DNA of 64,000 bases from Xenopus tropicalis. Taxonomy: Eukaryota > Chordata > Amphibia > Anura > Pipidae. Location of the stretch: the NCBI RefSeq assembly GCF_000004195.4, contig NC_030678.2:94632904-94696903 (forward strand). Direction: 5' to 3'. Below the pieces are notes generated by a model. It ran no database searches. It was not told where the DNA came from and worked only from the letters and a program-made list of their open reading frames with translations. The number at the start of each line of letters is the position of its first letter. The first letter of the stretch is position 1. Of this stretch, positions 1 to 10,861 are shown piece after piece. The translations under genes were made by a program, and so were the position numbers.

Positions 1-1930
1 TATGTCAACACCTCAATAATTGGACCAAATCTATAACACAAGCTCTATAACAAAACAGCTTCTCACCTTATATAGAAACACCCTATCTAAAATCCCTCAT
101 TAATAATAATATGATTATATACAAATAATTATATGCTTATACATAGGAACAATTAAATTGCTAAGTACCCCAGGGAAACCTCTACCCTTTCCCTTTTGTT
201 GCAGGACAACCAAAGAGGTTCTTCATATCCGCCCTCTCCTACCCGCTATGAAGGACCTCTTTGGTTGAGCATATAATCTCCTGCAAAGGGACCCACCCCC
301 CTGGAGACTTAGCAATGTAATTGCACATCTTTCTATCAGTATGTCTGTCAATCACAATTCTCAAATCAATCATCTATAACCAATATAACCACCTTTATGG
401 AAAAATGCAATCAAATACCTTAACTATAACAATAGAATTATACATAGCAACAACAAATCGATCAAAATACATTCTACATAATAAAACAACTATGTCAACA
501 GATCAATAATTGGACCAAATCTATAACACAAGCTCTATAACAAAACAGCTTCTCACCTTATATAGAAACACCCTATCTAAAATCCCTCATTAATAATAAT
601 ATGATTATATACAAATAATTATATGCTTATACATAGGAACAATTAAATTGCTAAGTACCCCAGGGAAACCTCTACCCTTTCCCTTTTGTTGCAGGACAAC
701 CAAAGAGGTTCTTCATATCCGCCCTCTCCTACCCGCTATGAAGGACCTCTTTGGTTGAGCATATAATCTCCTGCAAAGGGACCCACCCCCCTGGAGACTT
801 AGCAATGTAATTGCACATCTTTCTGTCAGTATGTCTGTCAATCACAATTCTCAAATCAATCATCTATAACCACCTTTATGTGAAAATGCAATCAAATACC
901 TTAACTATAACAATAGAATTATACATAGCAAAAACATATCGATCAAAATATATTCTACATAATAAAACAACTATGTCAACAGATCAATAATTGGACCAAA
1001 TCTATAACACAAGCTCTATAACAAAACAGCTTCTCACCCTATATAGAAACACCCTATCTAAAATCCCTCATCAATAATAATATGATTATATACAAATAAT
1101 TATATACTTATACATAGGATCAATTAAATTGCTAAGTACCCCAGGGAAACCTCTACCCTTTCCCTTTTGTTGCAGGACAACCAAAGAGGTTCTTCATATC
1201 CGCCCTCTCCTACCCGCTATGAAGGACCTCTTTGGTTGAGCATATAATCTCCTGCAAAGGGACCCACCCCCCTGGAGACTTAGCAATGTAATTGCACATC
1301 TTTCTGTCAGTATGTCTGTCAATCACAATTCTCAAATCAATCATCTATAACCACCTTTATGGAAAAATGCAATCAAATACCTTAACTATAACAATAGAAT
1401 TATACATAGCAACAACAAATCGATCAAAATACATTCTACATAATAAAACAACTAACTATGTCAACACATCAATAATTGGACCAAATCTATAACACAAGCT
1501 CTATAACAAAACAGCTTCTCACCTTATATAGAAACACCCTATCTAAAATCCCTCATTAATAATAATATGATTATATACAAATAATTATATGCTTATACAT
1601 AGGAACAATTAAATTGCTAAGTACCCCAGGGAAACCTCTACCCTTTCCCTTTTGTTGCAGGACAACCAAAGAGGTTCTTCATATCCGCCCTCTCCTACCC
1701 GCTATGAAGGACCTCTTTGGTTGAGCATATAATCTCCTGCAAAGGGACCCACCCCCCTGGAGACTTAGCAATGTAATTGCACATCTTTCTGTCAGTATGT
1801 CTGTCAATCACAATTCTCAAATCAATCATCTATAACCACCTTTATGTAAAAATTCAATCAAATACCTTAACTATAACAATATAATTATACATAGCAACAA
1901 CAAATCGGTCAATATACATTCTACATAAAT
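1..1930. repeat. Tandem satellite array, ~485-bp unit, at least 4 copies
   Basis: The same unit restarts at about 1, 491, 972 and 1457, giving periods of 490, 481 and 485 bp, with only scattered substitutions and small indels between copies. The fourth copy loses similarity near 1925. The array begins before the window, so the true copy number is unknown. Each unit holds a hairpin with 20-bp arms and one mismatch (first copy 207-226 and 248-267). Short ORFs of 62-66 codons recur in the units but show no codon-level constraint. Family name not recognised. Confidence 0.93.
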
Positions 1931-1958
1931 ACATTCTTAAAGAAAACATTTAAATATG

Positions 1959-2330
1959 TATGTATTTAATTAAACAGTTATTCACTGACAAATGCTTATC
2001 CTAACTGAAGATTTAACGTAGAAAATCGAAAAACTATTCCCAAACACATGTTTTCAAAACAAAAACTGCTACAAAATCACAAAATAAAGCACAGTTGATT
2101 TACAAGAAGAATATACTTTTTACCTTATGGATTAAATCAGCTTCTTGAAAAAATGCATCTTACTTGCTTTTTGTTCCTGCCTGCTCATCTCCTTTGACCG
2201 TTTTCTTCAAATCTCTCACACTTCTCTTCAACAAATGTTGTTCACTTCTTCCCACTTCTTCATCTGCTCTTACCATATCTTTTTATCACTTTTTAAGGGC
2301 CCCGGCCCAGGCCCAAAAATGGCTATGTAA
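1959..2330 (+). repeat. Diverged direct repeat, copy A
   Basis: About 260 bp from 1959 match 2931 onward at high identity, an offset of 972 bp. Weaker similarity continues to the 'aagggcccagg'-like stretch near 2300. It directly abuts the satellite array. No coding potential is seen. Confidence 0.8.
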
Positions 2331-2930
2331 TTTTAAATTTGTTGTTTGCTTGTCTCTGTTATACTACCCACTTACCTACTCAATATGGCAGCTGTGCAGC
2401 AGTTAAAAACCAGTATAACTGTTGTGCATGCTGCTTTCCATAACAATAAAGCAAGGAGCAAGGATTTATTTACTAACATTCAGAAATGGAAATGTTTCCT
2501 TAATTTCCTACATATCTCAGCTTTGTGGCAGTAAAAAAAAGAATCACCAGACCATATGATAGCAAAGCAAGGGCATGTTTAAATTTAAACTTGAAATGTG
2601 CCTGTTTCCTGGATTTCCTACATTTCTCAAATGTCTGTTTTGTTAAAAATGGCTTTGCATTGCCCATGTCAAACTGTACCTAGTGTCTCCATCAAAAACA
2701 AACATATTTATCTCATTGCTGCATGAATGTAAACAATTCATTTCCCTTATACTCTGCATTTACCTGCTAAATCAGGCAGCCAAGTGGCAGTTGAGAAACA
2801 ATGCCAGTAAACATTGCAATATCCCATAATAACAAAGCAGGGACACATGTAACTTATACACAACTGAAAATGTGCCTATTTCCTGGATTTTCCCCTTTTA
2901 GAAATCTTCCCTGATAAATCAAATAGCTTA

Positions 2931-3290
2931 TATGTATTTAATTAAACAGTTATTCACTTACAAATGGTTATCCTAACGGAAGATTTAACCTAGAAAATAG
3001 AAAAACTATTCCCAAACACATGTTGTCAAAACAAATGCTGCTACAAAATCACAATAAAAAGCATAGTTGATTTACAAGAAAAATAAACTTTTTACCTTAT
3101 GCATAAAATCAGCTTCCTGAAAAATTGCATCTTACTTGCTTCTTGCTCCTGCCTGCTCATCTCCTCTGACCATTTTCTACAAATATCACTCTTTTTTCTA
3201 CCCAGCTGTCTCCTCTCCCTGTCTTTTCCTATCATGAATTGTTTTTTTCTACTTTTCTCCAATTCTTAAGGGCCCAGATCCAAAAGTGCT
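2931..3290 (+). repeat. Diverged direct repeat, copy B
   Basis: Second copy of the segment at 1959. The best-conserved part runs 2931-3190, after which both copies become pyrimidine-rich and end near an 'aagggcccag' motif. The 600 bp between the copies contain weaker echoes, so the unit may be an old ~970-bp tandem duplication. Confidence 0.8.
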
Positions 3291-3299
3291 GAGGAAGTA

Positions 3300-5787
3300 A
3301 GTTGCAGCTCTGCTCACCTAACCAAATGACAGACAAATGGCAGTTGGAAGCCACAGGCTCATGTGATCATGGGACATGTGATCATGGCTACTCTCTTTTA
3401 GGCAGAAGGTATATTTCCCAAGCCATGGTGCAGTCTCCTGGGATCTCTAGATGTGAAGATGTAGATCTCTTAGTAGATATATTTTAGCCCAAATACCAAT
3501 AAAGACCTGGGCCTAGAGCTCTCTCCCCCCAACCCCTTCCTACTTCCCCTTCCTGCAGCTCCCACCATATTGAGTAACACCAATAATAATAATCCTTATA
3601 TACATTATTAATAACTGTTCAATAATTACGCATTTGGTCCTGTAGGGAGATAGTGCTGGGTCCCCGCACTTACACCCCATCTGCATCTGTTCCCTGTAGG
3701 TGAACTAGCACTAAGCCTGTGTCTGTCTGATGTGAACGGCTCCCTAGAGACCAGCTGAACAGGGCTGCATGAAGTTGCAAAGCATCCTGGGAGCCACCAA
3801 AAGGAACAGGAAGCTGGCAAGCCTAGCAGAGGAGGTCAGAAGAAAGAGAAGAAAAGCTCCAGAGCTGCATGTGGGCTGAAAAGCACAACAAGAAACTTTC
3901 CTGTACCTGGAGAAAGAGTAGTTTCCCTTTCATTTCAGATAAAAAAGTTTTAGTTTATCAAGTACTGTGTGTGCATTATTATTGTTCCTAGTGGGGCCAC
4001 CTGTAGGTGCACTGCTGAATTCCATTAGGTGGAGGCACCTAATGGCACCATTAGAGTAAGTTGTTTTTTCTGTGATGGGACTTAATAGAAGTTTTTAATT
4101 TTTTTTTTACTTATTACAGAAAAATAATTATGTTTATTTTCTTAAGTATTACTAACAATGATCAAGTTATGTCAATCACGCAAACATACTTACAACCCAA
4201 ATAATTTTTCTGCAAGGTCAAATTTTTGTTTTTACTGTTTTCTTAGTAAGTTGCTGTTTTCCATATACCTCACAAAAAACAAACATTATTCACATCATTT
4301 AGGCTAATGACGTGGATAGAAACATTGACAAAGAAACAGACAATCCACTCTCACCCACTCCCTCCTTTGTCTGCAGTTACAAGCACCATGTTGGCCTGTG
4401 TGCAGACACACAAAAAGGATATTGGCAAGAAAATGCAAATACATGGATTTTCAAACCTCCCAGTATGTCTGCAAACAGGCCAACACAATGCCTGTCACTG
4501 AAGAAGGGCACGGGAGTGTAAGAAAGCAGATTCTTGTCTTTTCTGCCAGTGTTTATTCACAGGTGCACAAACACAAGCATTTGCTGGTGCTTTCTCTTGT
4601 GGTACAGGTATACTAGCACAAGGGACTGCATTTGTAAACACAGCCTATTTTTTTCGAATAGTTCGTTCTCACTCTGCCACAAAGAAGCGCCTAAATGCAG
4701 GACCCAAATCAAGCAGCAGGTCCAAGTAAGTTTAATAGATTTCTAATTATAAGCATGTAATAGGAATCTCAAAACTATAAACAAAAAAAATTAAGGTTCC
4801 TTGATTTTTTATTCAAATCATGATCTCGTTAAGAATTCTAATTCATCAAATGGTAAGTATTATCTTTTTTTTTTTGGGGGAAAAACAGTAATTTTCTTTT
4901 TCCTTGTCAAAGGGATCCCTCCCCTTTTATATGACCTTGTTTAGTTGATGTAAAAAATGTGTGTAAACACTATCTTAGCTAGTTGGAAAAAAATCAGCTA
5001 TTTTGCCCCCTGCTACTGGTCACCTGCAATCCCACTCTCCCTCCACCGCTAATCAAAATCTCTCTTTCCCTCCCCTGTTGCTAATGCTGAGCTCTAGCAA
5101 CTCCTGCCAAATATCTCCACCTACCAGTTGCTTTCCAGCTCAGTCATAGGCCCTGCTCTGCTCACTAACTTAAAGATGCTTTTCTAATTTGCAACCCCCA
5201 CCAGGTTGTGCCTTGACAGCCCCTCTACGTTGAGTTCCAGCCATGTAAATGACATCTTATTTCTTCATTTACTGGCAATATGAATGAAGTTGCAAGAAAA
5301 AAAAACTGCAACAAATTTGAGATTTACTATGTACCCAAAAGGCAAAAAATCTGAAACTGACAATTTCAGCTAATGATCATGTAGAAGTCCATGGCAGATG
5401 TCCCTTCCCTTTCCTGAAAGATCCTTCTTTTGCTTTGAAGCTTTAGAGGTTTCAGATTTTTGAAGATGTTTTTTTTGTGCAACAGTTTATAAAACTTGTG
5501 GTTTTCATAAGACGAAAGAATAAGAAGCTTCACAACTTTTCTTGCGCAGACTTTTTCAGTCCAGACGTTGGTAAATGTAAAACATTTGTGGACTTGAGTT
5601 TACTCAAATTTTACAAAAAAAAAAAAAAATTTTATAAAAAAAATGAGAAATGTTAGCAGTTTAGTAAATTTGCCCCTAACTATTATCCTTTCCATCATTC
5701 ACATGGAATTTTTTTTCTAGACCATGCCAATAAATCCAATTTATAACCACCACAAACAGGATAAGCAATGGATAGCAACCATAAAAC
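3300..5787. other. Gene-free stretch
   Basis: No exon-like ORF with splice sites and no RNA gene is seen. The DNA is AT-rich with homopolymer runs. The end 'gtaaatttgcccct' near 5660-5678 looks like one end of the 'gggg-c-gatttac' MITE family found complete elsewhere in the window. The rest is unassigned. Confidence 0.5.
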
Positions 5788-5795
5788 ACTCCAAG

Positions 5796-6083
5796 CAGGG
5801 CCGGATTTCTGTTTTGGGCGCCCCGAGGCCGCCCCTGTCGGTCGCCCCCTCCCCACCCGTGCGCATGCGCGAAAGCGCGGCCCCCAGTGCGCATGCACGG
5901 AAGCGCGCCCTCCCGTGCGCATGCGCTCCTTTAAACTCCCATACGGAGCAGTGGGGAGAGGTCCCGACTGCTCCGTATGGGAGCCAAATTTAATTTTTTT
6001 TTTGCGGCGGGGCGGCATGCCGCCCCTAAACTTCTGCCGCCCTAGGCCCGGGCCTTTGTGGCCTCTCCACAAATCCGGGCCTG
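5796..6083. mobile_element. hAT-type MITE with 8-bp target duplication
   Basis: The element starts CAGGGCCGGATTT and ends AAATCCGGGCCTG, a 13-bp terminal inverted repeat with one mismatch. It is flanked on both sides by the same 8 bp, ACTCCAAG (5788-5795 and 6084-6091). CAG ends with an 8-bp duplication are the hAT signature. The 288-bp body is GC- and CpG-rich, unlike its AT-rich surroundings, and has no transposase, so it is non-autonomous. Confidence 0.93.
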
Positions 6084-6091
6084 ACTCCAAG

Positions 6092-6684
6092 CTCTTGCGC
6101 AGGATGTTGTAGACATTTAACGAAAGGTTACTTTTATTAATGACATGATTTTAAAAATTGTGTCTGCACCAAGCCTACCCCATGCCTGAAGAGCAGAAGA
6201 TGCAGATGGGAGTGCAGTGGCTTTTCTCCACCTGCATCTCATCAGCAAGCACGTGTGCAGCACAGAGGATTTTTACCATTTTCTATACTGACAATGTAAC
6301 CATCTTCAACAGAAGAAAACAGCTGCATTCCCAAGTAAAATTCACCTATATAAAAAATCACAAAATTGTCTGCCATGCAGTGAGCAAACATGAATTAGCT
6401 TCGATGTTTCTAGTCCCTTCCAGTTGCTCATGGAATAACTGAATTGAAATTTGTATTTATTATATAAGCTCCTGTCGACTGAAAACTTCAGTGACCCAGG
6501 AGAACCGTGCTACAATCTTCCATTTGTTTAGTCTTTTCTGTGGCCCCTGGATGTGCATACATACCAAAGTGAAAAGCTTCCTTTTCATTCTACAGAATAT
6601 GTGCGTCCAGGACAGGCCATAGAAAAGATTTAAAAAAAACAAACATAAACAAACAAACCAACAGGTCACTGAGAAGCCTATTTA
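6092..6684. other. Gene-free stretch
   Basis: Unique-looking sequence between two MITEs. ORFs on both strands are short and resemble nothing known. Nothing else can be supported. Confidence 0.4.
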
Positions 6685-6687
6685 TAA

Positions 6688-6863
6688 GGGCTCCGGCACA
6701 CGGGGAGATTAGTCGCCCGCGACAAATCTCCCTGTTCGCGTGCGACTAATCTCCCCGAAATGCCATACCACCAGCGAAAATGTAAATCGCCGGCGGCGCG
6801 ATTTCAGTGAAATTGCGGAAGTTGCCTTGAGAGGGCGACTAATCTCCCCGTGTGCCAGAGCCC
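6688..6863. mobile_element. Harbinger-like MITE, TAA duplication
   Basis: Inverted ends GGGCTCCGGCACACGGGG and its near-complement at 6846-6863 are flanked by TAA on each side (6685-6687, 6864-6866). A 3-bp TWA duplication with GGG-starting ends fits PIF/Harbinger. The 176-bp body contains the repeated 'gattagtcgccc' motif and no ORF. Related copies lie at 6935, 18514 and 31629. Confidence 0.85.
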
Positions 6864-6934
6864 TAATGAGCTGCTCTTTATCTAAAAAGGTAACAGGCTT
6901 TAGCTGAGGGAAAGGAGGGGTTTATTTATGCTAA

Positions 6935-7180
6935 GGGCTCTGGTACACGGGGAGATTAGTCGCCCGCGGCAAAACTTCCTGCTCGCGGGCGACTAATCTC
7001 CCCGAGTTGCCTTCCCCCTGCCATCCCACCGGCGAACATGTAAGTCGCCGGCGGGATGGCAGACGCGGCGGGGCGATTTCGGGAAATCGCCGAAAAAGCC
7101 TTGCGAGTCTTTTTCGGCGATTTGCGCGAAATCGCGCCACCGCGTCTGCCATCCCGCCGGCGACTTACATGTCGCCCCAG
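6935..7180. mobile_element. Truncated Harbinger-like MITE
   Basis: Same left end as the copy at 31629 (GGGCTCTGG then CACGGGGAGATTAGTCG), after TAA at 6932-6934. It matches that copy through the central palindrome, then stops at about 7178 in the right arm, where other CpG-rich DNA follows. The missing right end makes it a truncated copy. Confidence 0.78.
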
Positions 7181-7395
7181 GGGATTTGCAGGTGCCCCTG
7201 TCGGTTGCATCCCCTGCACCCCCTAACGCCCCTCCCGCTGAGCCTCTCCAACCACATCCTCCCCTGAGTGTGCAAAAGTTTAACGCATCAGGGGAGGAAT
7301 GGTTGGCTGAGGCAGCTCCGGCAAGGGTCAGGTCTGGGCCACCGAGGCCCACCGGGTTTTTTCCCATTGTCTAGGCGGCCCAGTCTGACCCTAGA
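7180..7395. mobile_element. Fragment of a CpG-rich DNA-transposon repeat
   Basis: The sequence ends with 'gcggcccagtctgaccctag' near 7375-7394 and contains 'ggtctgggccaccgaggccc', a layout I associate with a common frog hAT-like repeat. No duplication or partner end could be placed because the left side is fused to the truncated MITE. Confidence 0.4.
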
Positions 7396-7399
7396 CATG

Positions 7400-8636
7400 T
7401 AAACCACCCCTCCACACAAAAACTGAATCAGTGAACATCCTCTTTGAGAACTTCCAATACTTGCTTCTGGGCATGCTCAGTTCATCTCAGCTCAGGTTCC
7501 TAAACAAGCCCTCCATTTTGGTTTCATCAGAATGTGTATTTTGAAAAATATATGGTTTTCTAGGGTGTCTGTACTGCTAGGGGATCTTATGGCACATAAT
7601 ACACATACCAGTGCTTATATTGCAGCAGCCACAGTGTCAGATGTGAAAAATCATATGCACTATTTTCATTTGGGTGCCTCTATACACCACATAGTTTAGT
7701 AAATCTACGCATATTGGGCATCAAAATGATGCCTGTGGCGTTCATATTTAGGATGTTCCATTCTGAAACATTACAAAATTTATGGGGCATATAATGGAGT
7801 AAATTGCAAGCTTTGAGACAAATTTCAGAAATTAAATAAAAATAGCTACATTTAGCTGAGATTTGCTGTTGGGTGCTTTGCCATACAAAGACATACTGTA
7901 CATATCCATTTTAGATTCGGCAGAATGTATATTTTCTGAAAATATAAGTTTTTCTGTGGTCAAACTGTTCAGTACCTAATACTGTGTGGGAGATAAGATG
8001 CCTAAAATAGAAGCTTTGAAGCCATTTTTAGGCGTTTCATCAAAACTGCCAGTTTTGTTAAAGCATTGCAACTCCGTAGTCTGAAGTAGAAAGACATAGG
8101 TACACATGCTTGTAAGTGGAAGCTTTAAGGCAATTTTTTTTTCAAAATTTTCATAAATTTTTATAGAAAAGATTCAGAAAAGCATTGCTGTTTGGTAGAA
8201 AAGATCTGGTTACCCATTTTAGATTTGGCAAGATGTGTAGTTTTCAGAAATGTATGTTTTCCTGGGGTAAACCTAATGTGGAAATCCACAAAAACTCGGA
8301 CTTAGAAAGATCAGGTTCTCCTAAACAAAAACCCATGTATAGTGTTCCTAGGTAAACTAAAAATCCTCCCCAGGAAATGCCCCTAAACTGAGAGAGCACA
8401 AATGTGAAATTCTGCTGCCACTTAAAGAGTTAATGATTTTTTGTCTGCAAAAATGTTTATAACAACAGTTTTTCCCTAACATTTTCCTTTAACAAAACAT
8501 TTGTGAATTAGTGTAGTTAAGGAGTGTTAACATAACCCCTTGTGACAGAAATACTTCATAGCTGTGGAGGAAAACTGTACAAAGAGACACAGCAATGCAT
8601 GGGATTATATCAACTTTTAGATTGTCACTCAGGAAG

Positions 8637-8640
<4 letters not shown>
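7400..8640. repeat. Diverged internal repeats, gene-free
   Basis: A motif of the form 'agaatgtatattttctgaaa' followed by a 'tttttcctgggg'-like stretch recurs around 7530, 7925 and 8230, suggesting an old tandem array of ~300-390-bp units. No ORF or RNA gene is supported. Confidence 0.5.

Positions 8641-8690
<50 letters not shown>
8641..8690. repeat. (AT)n microsatellite
   Basis: About 25 uninterrupted AT dinucleotides, then a short degenerate tail. Confidence 0.95.
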
Positions 8691-8693
<3 letters not shown>

Positions 8694-8867
8694 AATGTAT
8701 ATGACTGAATAAAGCCTCACATTTATCTAAACCTTTGTGATTCTTCGCGGAAAACTTCCTGTATGTGCTGTCAACCCAACCCTGTGTATCTACGCTTTCT
8801 GCAGGGGCACCCAGGTATTATCTTGTTCTTATGGTGTGCTGCTTTCCAACAACTTATTCCTATGTAT

Positions 8868-8893
8868 GTATATATATATATATATATATATAT
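8868..8893. repeat. (TA)n microsatellite at transposon edge
   Basis: A TA run abutting the left end of the Penelope-like element at 8894. A second AT run lies outside its right end. Confidence 0.9.
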
Positions 8894-9010
8894 AATAGAT
8901 GTGTAGAAAGCACTCACAGCATATAAAAGTAAAACAAAAATTTATTTGTTTATTAGCTCATCGCATCTACGCGTTTCGATCCTAATAGGATCGTCATCAG
9001 GATGGGGAGG
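8894..9010 (-). repeat. Left terminal inverted repeat of Penelope-like element
   Basis: Reverse complement of 10353-10469 with no mismatch found by eye over 117 bp. Read on the minus strand it has CTGATGA, a GATCC/GGATC stem and GAAAC, resembling a hammerhead ribozyme core. Confidence 0.9.
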
Positions 9011-9621
9011 GGAAGTGAGGTGTAGCCATAAATACATAAATCAACCAATCAGTGCTCCTAAGCAATTTGTGTAATTAATTGCACTGTGAACAAAAATCAT
9101 ATCAACATAAGTGCATGAAGTGAATGAGCAAATAGCTCAATTAAAAACCACTATTCATATAACCATATTTATAAAAACATGAATCCCACCACTAGTATAA
9201 GTTAAAGTGTCATATTATAATGTCCTACCCTCGACCATATCCAAATATATATGAGGACTGGCCAAGAGAGAGCATAAATCTATAGTGAAACATAATAAAA
9301 CATAAGGAATATATCATGCCTATAAAAACGTGATAAATAATCTAAAAATATATAAATATATATCATGCAGTAAACCTAATTTGATAATAGCATATGTCCC
9401 CCGATAGGGATCAAATCAGTAAAGTGAGTTAGTGCAAAAAGGGTTTTTAAGGAATTAAAAACATTAAAAATTACATATGTCAACCCAGTAAAGAAATATC
9501 AGAAGTCTCAAGTGGAAGAAATAAATATCTCAATCTCGACAAAGGGAGTGAGAATCATTAAAAAATTTTCTTTAGAAAATAGAGCATAAGTTTCACACAG
9601 TCCATGGTATTATAATGAGAT

Positions 9622-10352
9622 TCATAGAAAGCATGAGAGAGAAAACATTTCATTAAGGCCCCGAGGAGCAATGGTGTCCAATCTACGAATCCATTGGGCC
9701 TCCCTTTGTAATAATAATTTAGAGCGGTCTCCACCGCGTGACAGAACAGGGATATGATCAATAAGAATAGCCCTAAGCATGGCCAATGAATGTTTTTGTT
9801 GTGCAAAATGTCTCGCCAAGGGGATGTCAGACTTTCCAGAAGCCAAAGCAGCACGGATCACAGACCTATGGTTGTTCATTCGTATCCGAAATGATGTAAC
9901 ACACTTGCCTATATAATATAGACCACACGGGCACATAATACAATAAATAACATAGTCTGAAACACAGGTCAATCTGTGTTTAATCAGGTACTTTTTCCCA
10001 GTGTGGGGGTGAGCAAATGTGTTACCAGTGATTAAACAGCCACAAGTTATACATCCACCACACTTGAAACATCCTGGTTTACCAGGTTTTAACCATGTTC
10101 CACCCGGTTCGTGCTTTAAATCAGTCACCATTAGGATATCTCTCAGTGAACGGCCCCGGCGATACGCACACATTGGAGGAGACATCTTTGTAAATGGTAA
10201 GCCAGAGTCTAGCTGTAAGATAGGCCAATGTCTTTTAAGTACATTATTAATGTCATGACTCATCGGCGTATAATCAGTAACAAACATCATTCGATCATGT
10301 TGTATCTTGTTTGATGAGGTTTCAAGTGAACCATCGTGTATCCTTTTAATCG
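9622..10352 (-). pseudogene. Penelope-like GIY-YIG endonuclease ORF, truncated
   Basis: The frame stays open from the stop at 9622 back to the repeat junction near 10352; the first ATG is at 10290, giving 222 codons. The C-terminal part contains CPCGLYYIGK followed by a conserved Arg and an NNHR motif, the GIY-YIG nuclease signature. Just before it lies a cysteine-rich stretch (CFKCGGC then CGC), as in the zinc-finger linker of Penelope-like elements. In intact elements this nuclease nicks target DNA to prime reverse transcription. Here the upstream reverse transcriptase is absent, so the copy cannot move by itself. No internal stop or frameshift is seen, which suggests a fairly young insertion. 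It is not a host gene. Confidence 0.85.
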
Positions 10353-10469
10353 CCTCCCCATCCTGATGACGATCCTATTAGGATCGAAACGCGTAGATGC
10401 GATGAGCTAATAAACAAATAAATTTTTGTTTTACTTTTATATGCTGTGAGTGCTTTCTACACATCTATT
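10353..10469 (+). repeat. Right terminal inverted repeat of Penelope-like element
   Basis: Identical by eye to the reverse complement of the left arm. It starts CCTCCCCATCCTGATGACG and ends at ACATCTATT. It carries the hammerhead-like core on the plus strand. Confidence 0.9.
10364..10412 (+). ncRNA. Hammerhead-ribozyme-like motif (imperfect)
   Basis: The order CTGATGA, a 5-bp stem GATCC/GGATC with a 5-nt loop, GAAAC and a short CGC/GCG hairpin matches a minimal hammerhead. CATC before and GATG after the core could form stem I. Two departures from the consensus are visible: an extra C after CTGATGA, and no proper U-H cleavage step after stem III. Hammerheads are established in Penelope-like elements, but this copy may be inactive. 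Confidence 0.4.
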
Positions 10470-10529
10470 GTTTACTTTTTGGTTAGCACCCGGCTAGTGC
10501 TCTTGAAACGGTGAGTGCCGATTTTTTTT

Positions 10530-10531
10530 TG

Positions 10532-10578
<47 letters not shown>
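10530..10578. repeat. (AT)n microsatellite
   Basis: Long AT run between the Penelope-like element and the next repeat end. Confidence 0.95.
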
Positions 10579-10580
<2 letters not shown>

Positions 10581-10690
10581 CCTATAAAAAGGACCAGCAC
10601 ACTGAATCACATCAATAACTTCTTTTTATTCACCGTGTGTTCCAACGTTTCGGTCCCTCCTGGGACCTTTGTCACTTCTGCACCTCCTCC
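10579..10690 (-). mobile_element. Retroelement-end fragment with GAAACGTT hairpin
   Basis: On the minus strand this reads TGACAAAGG, then a GGTCCC/GGGACC stem, then GAAACGTTGG, and runs into an AT repeat. The layout copies the end of the Penelope-like element next door, so it is probably an end of a related family. No ORF accompanies it. Confidence 0.5.
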
Positions 10691-10861
10691 TCCTCGGCAA
10701 ATGGGTAAAAAAAAAAATGGCTCAAGGAAAAACATTGCAGCCGATATCCAAAACGGAGCTGGCATGACAATGCAGCCTGCCTTCACACCGATCCACTGCA
10801 ATAATGTGGGTAACATGTCTGAACAGCACAATGTGGGCTTAGTGGCAGCCAAGAAACTTTT

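Larger units (their letters stand above)
8894..10469 (-). mobile_element. Penelope-like retroelement, 5'-truncated, inverted ends
   Basis: The element holds a minus-strand ORF for the C-terminal linker and GIY-YIG endonuclease of a Penelope-like element. It is bounded by 117-bp inverted repeats (8894-9010 and 10353-10469) that read identically. The reading frame is open leftward from the right arm at about 10352, so the ORF appears cut at the junction; the reverse transcriptase is missing. Inverted copies of one end on a 5'-truncated body are a known arrangement for this class. Beyond the right arm a further ~60 bp of repeat-like sequence leads into an AT run. Confidence 0.85.

Noticed and set aside
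3620..4050. Possible LTR fragment ('caataaagacctgggcc', 'gttcctagtggggcc')
   Set aside because: Some LTR-like wording but no paired LTR, primer site or polyprotein.
5676..6112. ORFs of up to 131 codons, Arg/Pro/Gly-rich, both strands
   Set aside because: They lie across a bounded hAT MITE and its GC-rich body. Coding look is from base composition.
6931..7374. ORFs of 73-124 codons over CpG-rich DNA
   Set aside because: They overlap palindromic MITE sequence and read open on both strands.
9558..9854. Minus-strand ORF of 98 codons overlapping the GIY-YIG frame
   Set aside because: Shadow of the Penelope-like ORF in another frame.
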